60,000 nucleotides of DNA from Antedon mediterranea (Eukaryota > Echinodermata > Crinoidea > Comatulida > Antedonidae), in contig NC_092672.1 in NCBI RefSeq assembly GCF_964355755.1, positions 14,258,501 to 14,318,500 of the forward strand, given 5' to 3'. Each line of letters begins with the position of its first letter. Position 1 is the stretch's first letter. A program made the translations under genes and the position numbers. The notes below the pieces were generated by a model, which saw only the letters and a list, made by a program, of their open reading frames with translations, did not search any database and had not been told where the DNA came from. Of the stretch, positions 39,201 to 47,100 are shown one piece after another.

Positions 39201-40234
39201 GTGGCGTAGTTACAAAAGAGAAAAGAAGGTTTTTTGATTTGCATTTGGTCTTTCAGTCTGCAATACATGATTGATATTATACAGATATTGTCTTCGTAGA
39301 AAGAGGTGAAAAATAAGATTTAATATCAAAATCGGCAAGGATATATAACATAGTCATGTGATGCAGTTTCAACCATCGTACCTGTATTTACATGGGCTAT
39401 ATTATATAATGAATGTTTATGTGACCCACAATCGTGCAATCAAATCAAATGATGTAAAATCATATATCTTCATGGTCTTCCAATTTTTCTGATACTATCT
39501 TAATGCTCTGTCATGTTGTGTGTATTATTTTTTTACAGCAACCTAACATTACATTTTACTTATTAAAAAATAATTAATAATTGTTTACTAATTTAGGTTG
39601 ATGGTAGTCAAACACTTGGGGAGAACATTGCTGACAATGGTGGTTTAAAGTCTGCTTTTCATGTAAGTATCAGGCCTGAAATTTCACATTTCTGCATCAC
39701 ACAATTCTCAATCATGTATGTGTCTTAGCTGTCAATGTAAAGCTGTACTATCTTGCAGGCGTATGAAGAATGGATAGATATTCATGGAAAGGAAACAGAA
39801 TTACCTGCCATTGGACTGACTCAGAAGCAATTGTTCTTTGTTGGCTTTGCTCAGGTGTGGTGTACATCAAGTACTCCTGAAGATGCTCATCTTAAGATAT
39901 TGACAGATCCTCATAGTCCTGCTAAGTACAGGTATCTATGCATAATTGTTCTACATTGCAAGCCAATGACAAAACAATAGGATAATGACTATACTGTAGA
40001 CATTTAGTGAAAGCATGTGGCATTAATTTAATTATATTATAATTAACAGATTATTTATTAATTTGTTTACATTTGTCAAGAATGATAAACAAGTAATAGT
40101 ATGGTGGGTAATCGTTACTTTTTTGCTATTTTAGGGTGATAGGAACATTATCCAATTCAGAGGACTTTGCTGAACTTTACAAATGTAAAAAAGGTTCACT
40201 GATGAATCCAGTTAAAAAATGTGAGGTGTGGTGA
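21205..40234 (+). CDS. ECE1: Endothelin-converting-enzyme-like M13 zinc metallopeptidase, complete coding region
   Basis: A type II membrane ectoenzyme that cleaves bioactive peptides outside the cell. The 17 coding exons are 21205-21451, 23278-23481, 24064-24197, 26454-26606, 27304-27369, 28015-28131, 28923-28994, 30596-30729, 31327-31552, 33182-33280, 34572-34649, 36456-36618, 38198-38249, 38575-38767, 39597-39662, 39759-39931 and 40135-40234. They join with consistent phases to 758 codons plus stop, the usual family length (~750-770). The cytosolic tail is ~53 residues and the transmembrane segment ~54-77. The M13 N domain has [18 protein letters not shown] is at 554-557 and [13 protein letters not shown] follows. 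The zinc site is HELTH 595-599 (catalytic Glu596), with third ligand Glu655 in ENIADNGG and Asp659. The conserved His is at 720 (DPHSP), and the C-terminus is [27 protein letters not shown] and KCEVW favour the ECE group over neprilysin. Most introns follow GTAAGT-like donors; exon 12 uses a weak gtttaa donor. Orthology to ECE1 versus ECE2 is open. Confidence 0.95.
21711..22260. mobile_element. Non-autonomous DNA element, copy 1 (intron 1 of the peptidase)
   Basis: The left end CATTATGGCAAGTTACGTTG is the inverse of the right end of a second copy near 57,310. Shared inner blocks include GTTGAAAATAAATAACG, TCTCTCGAGCAT, GGACATG and CAGTTTTAACGA. The right end of this copy is worn. Confidence 0.7.
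24901..25022. repeat. Tandem duplication, 61-bp unit x 2
   Basis: Two identical 61-bp units starting TTGTGGGCTGCAGTCC, in the third intron of the peptidase gene. Identity implies a recent duplication. Confidence 0.95.
25244..25272 (+). promoter_or_regulatory. Intronic CCAAT plus TATA-like pair
   Basis: ATTGG at 25,244-25,248 is followed about 17 bp later by TATATAAG at 25,265-25,272. It could be a cryptic or transposon promoter, or chance in AT-rich DNA. No downstream reading frame supports it. Confidence 0.15.
25776..25959. repeat. Minisatellite, 46-bp unit x 4
   Basis: Four units beginning ATGATTAACAATATGGCTGC or the variant ATAATTAACAATATGG, otherwise nearly identical, in the third intron of the peptidase gene. 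Confidence 0.95.
27430..27700 (+). mobile_element. Decayed LINE fragment (end of ORF2)
   Basis: Broken frames give [18 protein letters not shown], then FADASFV, a stop, [13 protein letters not shown] and, after a shift, [10 protein letters not shown]. This is the typical C-terminal stretch of LINE ORF2 ending WNSLP...FKSxLKTxLF. It is heavily mutated and lies in intron 5 of the peptidase gene. Confidence 0.65.
27907..27966. repeat. 60-bp imperfect hairpin 48 bp before peptidase exon 6
   Basis: GGTATAAGCCCACCCCT pairs with AGGGGTAGGGCTTATACC, with one bulged base, and the loop is itself partly self-complementary. It may be a foldback remnant; an effect on splicing is only a possibility. Confidence 0.5.
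28800..28870. repeat. Short fragment of the 9 kb / 35 kb dispersed repeat
   Basis: Contains CCTATAATTCATCATAGTGACGAATTAAATCTAG-like sequence (given here only as a pattern), matching the 3' boundary of the two longer copies. Confidence 0.4.
29099..29275. repeat. Minisatellite, 34-bp unit, about 5 copies
   Basis: TTCCATACTAATTATCAAC and AAGTTCATATAAATA recur every 34 bp. Degenerate units continue to about 29,440 and resume after 30,010; the transposon at 29,450 sits inside the array. Intron 7 of the peptidase gene. Confidence 0.9.
29308..29360. mobile_element. Fragment of the 44.7-45.5 kb element
   Basis: GTGTATTGGTACAAATAACG and GAGGTGAATGATGAAATG match the left end of the element at 44,729. 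It lies within the same interrupted minisatellite. Confidence 0.6.
29450..30009. mobile_element. TTAA-flanked MITE, piggyBac-like (copy 2)
   Basis: Ends TTAAAGGTCAGGTACAGGC and GCCTGCACCTGGCCTTTAA, bounded by TTAA on both sides and alignable throughout with copy 1 at 10.2 kb. Flanking sequences rejoin as one unit of the 34-bp minisatellite if the insert and one TTAA are removed. Confidence 0.85.
30281..30580. repeat. Minisatellite, 25-bp unit x 12, against a splice acceptor
   Basis: Twelve virtually identical copies of a unit starting TTCAATGAGTGTGTACTC. The array ends 15 bases before the first base of peptidase exon 8 (30,596), so it supplies most of the 3' end of the intron, including the likely branch-point zone. 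Confidence 0.97.
32216..32901 (-). mobile_element. LINE reverse transcriptase C-terminal fragment in intron 9 of the peptidase
   Basis: On the minus strand 32,901-32,455 gives [32 protein letters not shown] and [18 protein letters not shown]. The frame then shifts into 32,521-32,216 with [17 protein letters not shown] and LPNTFNRL. This is the post-catalytic region of a Jockey/CR1-type non-LTR element, 5' truncated and opposite in orientation to the host gene. Confidence 0.87.
34068..34410. repeat. Minisatellite, 21-bp unit, about 16 copies
   Basis: The unit is GCACTGCATGAATGCAATAAT. The first few units carry the variant GGAATAAT, so the array has two sub-blocks. Because 21 is a multiple of 3 and the unit lacks stops in several frames, it creates overlapping false reading frames on both strands. 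Intron 10 of the peptidase gene. Confidence 0.97.
34776..36120. mobile_element. Dispersed repeat copy, about 1.3 kb (shared with 9.05-9.99 kb)
   Basis: Begins with a small foldback (TAGGTGATCATTT ... AAATGATCACCTA) and ends AATGATCACCTATAATTCG. Inner blocks CATAATAAGCTTTTCAGCG and CGCCATTTTGTGAAT match the 9 kb copy. Intron 11 of the peptidase gene. Confidence 0.6.
36725..36850. mobile_element. Small MITE-like inverted repeat
   Basis: CCGATCATCTGGTA near 36,739 is matched inverted as TTACCAGATGATCGG near 36,825; beyond this core the arms are imperfect. Intron 12 of the peptidase gene. Confidence 0.5.
36876..37840. mobile_element. Foldback-type DNA element with arms of about 150 bp
   Basis: The left arm runs from CAGACCTAAAAGTGGGGTTAC through TTAGTTAGAAGCATAAA and CCTTTGACCTCAGATAATGTC. 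The same order appears inverted from GACATTATCTGAGGTCAGAG to AACCCCACTATAAGACCAG. The arms are imperfect and the non-coding centre is ~650 bp. It is nested in intron 12 of the peptidase gene. Confidence 0.7.
37949..38124. mobile_element. MITE-like element of about 175 bp
   Basis: AACAAGGCAATCTAACAGG at the left is matched by the inverse CCTGTTTTTAGATTGCCTTG at the right. The interior is GC-richer than the neighbouring intron. Confidence 0.55.
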
Positions 40235-40392
40235 GATTGTATAGCCATACAAGATGCAGAGATCATCAACATGTGCAAGGAGTTTTCAACAGAAATAATG
40301 TTGTACATTTTTGTTTCCACAAATTATTACATATTTTAAAAATGTTTCTTTGAAGCTACTAACATTTAGTTAAGGGATTATAATCAATTATG

Positions 40393-40656
40393 ATGTTCAT
40401 CTAAGATTAGTGTTTCTAATTAGATAATAATTATGTGTAAAAATTATTCCCAGACATCTTTTCAAATTTTGAAAGTGTACTCATGCATTCAGTAAGTGAT
40501 TTGTGTGAGCCGTTCAGAAGAAATGCATTGTCATCTGCGTATTGTAACATTTTAATCTCAGAGGTATCAATTGTTAATATTTTGCCGTACCATTATGTTC
40601 ATCTAAGATTAGTGTTTCTAATTAGATAATAATTATGTGTAAAAATTATTCCCAGA
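40393..40656 (-). mobile_element. LINE RT fragment between 62-bp direct repeats, in the peptidase 3' UTR zone
   Basis: Two copies of a 62-bp sequence (40,393-40,454 and 40,595-40,656) start ATGTTCATCTAAGATTAG. The ~140 bp between them reads on the minus strand EIKMLQYADDNAFLLNGSHK then SLTECMSTLSKFEKM. This is an uninterrupted RT catalytic block with YADD. It is a short internal LINE piece with an unusually long flanking duplication. Confidence 0.75.
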
Positions 40657-40704
40657 TATTTTACACCTTAAACAATTGTTGTTCATTCCTGTCCATATTG
40701 AGAA

Positions 40705-40710
40705 AATAAA
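40705..40710 (+). terminator. Candidate polyadenylation signal of the peptidase gene
   Basis: AATAAA about 470 bases after the stop codon. Other AATAAA motifs exist further downstream in this AT-rich DNA, so the true 3' end is undecided. Confidence 0.3.
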
Positions 40711-41257
40711 ATTGTTAGTTATTCAATTTAAGAAAAGAAAGTGTATTACAGGAGAGATGGTAAATTACCTATGGGTCAGTTGTAATTATGGTGTTGCCTG
40801 CTATCTTTATACTTTACATTTTGTAAAATACATGAATTGTTGATATGTAAATTTGTTGAGCAAATTTTTAAACAGCATGTTGAAATTAATGCACCCAAAG
40901 ATACCGGACGTTTGCATTCCTAAATTTGTTTTGGAGAAAATATTTTTATTAAATGGAAGAATTCCAAACCACCCACTAATCTATTAAATAAACATTTTAA
41001 CATTAACAAATAGAATATATAAATAATGTAGTAAATTTTGCACCCTTAAATTTTGACATTTTTTGGGCTGTGGAATTCATCACAAAGATATTGACACAGG
41101 AATTAGGCCAGCTCTTAAAGAATCTCTCTTTCTGTACAGTAAATTGCAATCTTTACCTTAAAATGCAAATACTGTGCTGTATATAGTATTAATGTGCAAT
41201 CTATGACCTTTTCTGGCTTTATAGTCAATACTGCATGATTTTTTGTATTATAGATAT

Positions 41258-41427
41258 TTAAAGCGAATTTACACAGACGAATGGTAATGGTAAGCAGATA
41301 AACCATGTAGCTTGTCCCACATAGAATCTGTATCTATCCAGAAACCACCCGTCAGCTCCACATAAGGAATAACATATATTCTATATTTTTATTACCGTTA
41401 CCGCTCGTCTGTGTAAATTGGCCTTAA
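41258..41427. mobile_element. TTAA-flanked MITE, second family
   Basis: TTAAAGCGAATTTACACAG on the left and the inverse of TTAAGGCCAATTTACACAG on the right, with TTAA at both borders. It is 170 bp and non-coding. Confidence 0.8.
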
Positions 41428-43309
41428 AGCATATTTAAGCCTACTGTATGTCAACCATGCCCTAATTTTGTCCCATACAATCTGGATGTAACTGGTTATT
41501 GTTCATTAAAGAGTTTGTGCAAGGGTGTGTATTGGGTTCATAGAAAGTGTATGCACATATCAGCAACTTATTGTGATGCGATGTGCAGCCAATGGATCTG
41601 TATGCAATACTTGTGTATTATCTATGTTATGTTCACATCATAAATAAATTTAAAAAAAAAAATCATTCATATCAACCAAAAGCTGGTACATAGGCTTCAG
41701 AGAATATTATTTTGATTATTTTAATGCGTATACAGGCTTTTTTACAGGGAGTATATATAACTTTTACATAATGTTGTTTATTATAATTATTAGCATTTTA
41801 CGACTTATATGCTTGCTTCCTTCACTTTTGCATTGTACAGGATATTACAGTAGATCAGTAGATTTGAACTACCTACTGTATTTGTTATTCTCTGCAAACT
41901 CTTGATTCAACTCTGCCGCCACCGATGATAAAGTAGCCTCCATTCTATTATACTTCATACACTTTCATACTTTTTTTACTTCTTGCAATTTACAATATTA
42001 GACATATTTAAAAATCAAGCAGGTAGTGTTTAGTTGTGACTTTTCAGTTAAATTTCATTGCCATTCAATGTACTGGTATAATGTATAAGAGAATCTACCT
42101 AATGTATTTTTAAGGAAATTGAATATGATGCGTAGTATGGAGCTGAACAAAAATTAATAATTTTATAGTTTTATAATTTACATTATAGATATATATTTTG
42201 TTAAAATCATCATTTATATTGATTTGAATACTGACTTTAACACCAGAAATACTATTTTATAATTGATATAATCTATATCCATTAGTGTATGGCATGCACT
42301 CATTTGCTGTTTAATGATTGATGGTTGAATGATAATCAACAATTAATGCTTTGTGCAATACCCACTCTATTATGAAATTGTATAATTAGTGTATGTTTAA
42401 AGCATTTTGTGTTGTGACAGCTTCCTGACAAGTTTATTTATATAAGTATGATACATATTGCTATTGACTGATGTATAATTATCTATTTTATTATAGTAAT
42501 CAAAATAATTTTAATATAGAGATTTAAATAAATGCTAAATTATTTTATCTTTATGTATATTCAGTGTTAATATATTATTACCTCCATTTATTATACTAAA
42601 TAATAGTTTTATATTAGACATTTAGCATTCCATTTAAAAGACACATTATGATGATATTATGAGATTTGAGATGTGAACATATATTGCATTATTTAAAATT
42701 AAATGATTAAATACATTTAAGATGTGAAAAGAGTCTAATACAATTTAAATAAAGCTGATAGGCCTATATATTTTTGGACACTTTTTAATGTAGATTGTTT
42801 AAAATACATATAGTGTATCATGTTTAATGTTTGGCATAAAATGCTTGAGTATGCATTATTATCTTCATGTATAGTCGTAATACATTCTGACCTTTATATT
42901 ATGGTAATAAAGTATTCATTAGTTTCGACACTAGAGGGTTTTAATGAGGAGTTGTATTACTGTATGGATATCATCTCTCCAGTATGAGACTTAAGAGGAT
43001 TTATACAAGGTCTTAATTCAAGAAAGATTGATATCAGCTCTCATAGGAAATAATCATCCAATCTTGGACATTTATTCGAGGGAGGCTTTTTTTTTTAGTG
43101 TATAGTAATATGGTAACATAAATCAAATAAATTCTCCCTAAATATTAAAACAATACAACACAATTTCATTAATATCAAGAAGTGATAAAATATAATGCAC
43201 AAAGCCTCTAAAGCGCTTGGCATTATTACCCCAGTCATTCTAAAATCCCATAATGTTGCAGCCAGTTATCAGCAAAATTGTTTGTTTGTTTGTTTGTTTG
43301 TTTTATCTT
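41428..43309. other. Interval between converging genes, no gene seen
   Basis: AT-rich sequence that may include the distal 3' UTR of the peptidase gene. Contains a (GTTT)n run near 43,278. No coding or RNA gene is supported. Confidence 0.4.
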
Positions 43310-43545
43310 TATACTGGGTGATCTCTTTAGTCAAAGACTGATCTCCCAGAGGGCCCAGTTGGTGATCAGTGGCTGTGATGTACTAATACACCGGGGTAAC
43401 CCCCTACTCGTCTCGAAAGATGTACTAGGTTCTTTAAAGTGCACACGAGCTAGATGTGTACACTGTGTTCTGTGTACAAGTTGTGTTCTGACCTTTACCA
43501 CGTACCCATTTGTACACCTATAGGATACAAGCAATGCGACGAGCT
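43310..43545 (-). repeat. SINE family A, inverted copy
   Basis: The minus strand carries the core GTGCACTTTAAAGAACCTAG and CGAGACGAGTAGGGG then TTACCCCGGTGTATTAGT. The same core is in the plus-strand copies at 43.7 and 45.7 kb. Confidence 0.75.
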
Positions 43546-43659
43546 TGGATGCTACTTTTACTTATCCCATTCTTGTAATACAGTACATACAGTAGGTTAA
43601 GAAATATAATATATATTATTAGAATTAATGTTCTATGCCTATTGTGTGTTTATATATAT

Positions 43660-43945
43660 AAAAGTAAGTGAGTGAGTGTGGCCGAGCGGTTAAGACAGTG
43701 GAATCGAAATCCATAGCCATAATATTGGCAAGGGTTCGAGGCTCACTCACTCCATGGTTCTGGTGGTAGAACAAGTCTTCTCGAATAAGGACTATAAACC
43801 GTAGGTCCAGTGTACATCTGGCTAATGTGCACTTTAAAGAACCTAGTACATCTTTCGAGACGAGTAGGGAGTTACCCCGGTGTACTAGTTCATTCAGACA
43901 CACACACTGTCGTGGACAGACGTATAAGAGATATCTTGTGTTTAA
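43660..43945 (+). repeat. SINE family A, copy with tRNA-like head
   Basis: The head GTGGCCGAGCGGTTAAGAC is an A box of the tRNA-Ser/Leu kind, and GGGTTCGAGGCTCAC is the B box about 45 bases later. The core is AGGACTATAAACCGTAGGTC, GTGCACTTTAAAGAACCTAG and the TTACCCCGGTGTACTAG block. The head is derived from a tRNA but folds too poorly to be a gene. Confidence 0.82.
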
Positions 43946-44071
43946 TGTACTAGTTCATTCAGACACACACACTGTCGTGGACAGACGTATAAGAGATATC
44001 TTGTGTTTAATGTACTAGTTCATTCAGACACACACACTGTCGTGGACAGACGTAGAGATATCTTGTGTTTA
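43881..44071 (+). repeat. SINE tail amplified in tandem, 65-bp unit x 3
   Basis: The SINE's terminal TGTACTAGTTCATTCAGACA segment is repeated at 43,881, 43,946 and 44,011, each followed by CACTGTCGTGGACAGACG. The third unit lacks a few bases. It lies just beyond the 3' end of the coiled-coil gene. Confidence 0.92.
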
Positions 44072-44196
44072 AAATTAGCTTCATGTATACATTACTAATT
44101 AGGACTGTAAAAATGTGAAAGAACTCTCCTCATATAATTTCCAAATCAAGAACTTTATGTTCATCACGCATCTTATGTAGACTTCATCTTCTTTCA

Positions 44197-47100
44197 TTAA
44201 TATCTGGCAGCAGCAACAGATTCATCAAAATCTAATGCCAAATCTTCAACAAATCGGGAACTAGAATTCTAAAATACATTTAAAGTCAAAGCTAAATAAA
44301 ATACACACAATTTTATAAACATAAAAATATCCCTTTAGCATTTGTATATCTAATTCTCATAATATTAATAACTACTGTTAAAACTTGTAGCACCATTTAC
44401 AAATAATTAATGACACAGGGGTGCGTAAAAAACTTAATCAATGTCCATTATTGTACCACAAAAGGAAAGTCATGATGCGTCATTATTCTCTAAAAGGTCC
44501 ATCACTAATATTAAAATGGGTGTGTCATTTTCATGTAAAGGTAGGTCACTTTTTTGACGCAGAGGTGCATCATGGTATACATAAGGTATGATTAGGGAAG
44601 AGTCAACTCATCCTGGAATGACGCATATCAAAACAAATGACGGACTTCTCTCCCGGGGTCATATAATATGTCATACAATTGTGCATTAATAAATAGGAGA
44701 ACTTTCTATTATACAAATAATTTATGATGAGTGTAATGGTACAAATAATGGCACGAGGTGAATGATGAAAGGTTATATTTCAATGAGGCGAAACGAATAT
44801 AAAACATTCACTATTTGTTTTATATAAGTTCATCTAAATAAATTTCTGCCATTTGAATCAGATTGAATAAAAGGTACATTTTTTTTAAACCGAGTAAGAT
44901 TTATTGCTTTTTAAATGTCAATTTGGAAACCCTGCCTCATCAAGTATTGTGCAGGTTGTAGCCTTAAACTATGATTTGTGTATTGTTTTGAGCATCCAGC
45001 CTTTACAGAAATCATTTGAATGTTCACTTTAAAAAAGTAATATTAAACGATCGTTTAATAGTGCGTACTATTGCATGCCATGTGACCTATAATCATCCCA
45101 TTAAATGACAGAAATTTATTTAGTTGTCATTCATTGTGGGTCACATGATATTCAATAACTACCTCACCCCTATTATTACGTCATCAAGGGTGCAATTTCG
45201 GTGTACAACGCGAATGTAATTTTGTTTGTGTGGTTCATTCTTGTTACTCAGTGAGCAACCGGAATACACTACACGAGGCTAGGCTGGTCGAAAATCAATC
45301 CGTGTCATCTATAATCGTTCTACTCCACATCCAAAATGGAAGTGGTGTATTTTTTAATAGTTTATGCCTTTGCCTAGCCTCTCGTTAAAAGTCAATGTGT
45401 TATAAAATAAATAATAAATGTTTTATATTGAACAAATAATATCATTTGTTGAAAAATGAAATGTTACATTTTAACCTTTATGAAATTGTTTGTACCATTA
45501 CACATATAAAAAATTACAATACTTACCATAATCCGCTTCATTCTTGCATCCATCAGATGTGAATGATCTTTTTCTTTTTGCAACTGCCTCTCTATGGTCA
45601 TCATATGGTCTGAATTTACACTTTCACCTTGAGAGAACTCAGCTAATCTTGACAGGGTCTGTCGACTTAACTAAAACAAGAACAATTAGTTAAAACAGTA
45701 GAACCGTAATTACGTAGCCATAACATCGGCAAGGGTTCGGGTGGTAGAACGAGTCTTCTTGGATAAGGACTATAAACCGTAGGTCCAATGTACACATAGT
45801 TTGTGTGCACTTTAAAAAACCTAGTTCATCTTTCGAGACAAGTAGGGGTTACCCCGGTGTACTAGTCCAAACAAACACAGCCACTGTGCAATTTGGACTA
45901 GACCGTTTTAGGTGTTTAGAGTAAGTGAGAAGTTGAATAAAAAATAAACTTATAATTTGTAATTTATATACTCAATATTAAGAACTTTTTATTGTGTTAA
46001 CCAGGGAAGATTTGCTATACTTAAATAAAAGAATGCTGCTTAATACACAATCATTCTTTTCTTCATACCAAACTTGTTACAGACTGAAACACTTTCAAGT
46101 GTCTTAAATAAGTAAGTTGTCTTTAACAGAAGTGGCAGAATTCGCTTTCCTATCATAAAAACAAATTATGTAATTCTTTTGAACACATCTTTAACCTTTT
46201 TATGAGACGTTTGTATTTATTGTATTTTTTACCCTTTTGGGTATCATATTTTATTATCATATTATATTATTTTAAATTTAGACAAATTTCGAGTGCTTGA
46301 CGAAATAAAATATTATTATTAAATTTAGTGCCAAAATAAGATCAAAAGTATTAACCTGTAAAGATAAGTGTTGTAATTCATTCTTAGACTGGTCATGTTC
46401 ATGTCGTAATTTTGACAGCTCTTCTTCCATAAATCTATATTTCTTCTCTATGTCTAGTCGCAATCTCCTCTCTTCTTTAAATTGATCTTCTTTTTTTCTA
46501 AAAAAAAAAATTTATAATAATTTATTATATTAAATATGTGTAAAGTTAGATCACATTTTCATTGACATTATTACATTTGACAAATTGTTGAACTTATATA
46601 ACTGGCAGTGTAAACCCTAAAAAATAAACAAAGACTTTTCAAAATTAGCAAAATCCCATTAAAAAAAACATACATTTATTTTACATAAAACAAAAGCAGT
46701 TTTCTATACTATAGGAGAAGGAATAGGGGTTGAGGTGCAAGTCATTGTCAACTGGTCAATAACACAAAACATGAGTGTTACTCCTCAAAAAGATAATATT
46801 TGTTCATTGGTCTATAGATATAGTTGCTTTTTTCTGCCATTAGACCAGACTTCACCCACTTGGGTTCTAAATGTTGGCATTCTATCTTATTATTCCGCAT
46901 TGTGAACTATCTGGCAGCCATCTTAATAGATTATTATTGTTATAATACTTTATGTGGTTTCTCATTAGTTTCTTTGTATAACCTCCTTAGTATCTTAGAT
47001 AATTTAAATTGTATTATTCTTTTAACTACTGTGCAGGTTGTGTGCTTTGCAAGATTTATATATACGGCCATACTGCGTTGAAACACCGGTTCTCGTCAGA

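Noticed and set aside
43664-43745. Functional tRNA-Ser/Leu gene
   Set aside because: A and B boxes are present, but the acceptor and anticodon stems do not pair convincingly and the sequence runs into a SINE core shared with two other copies.
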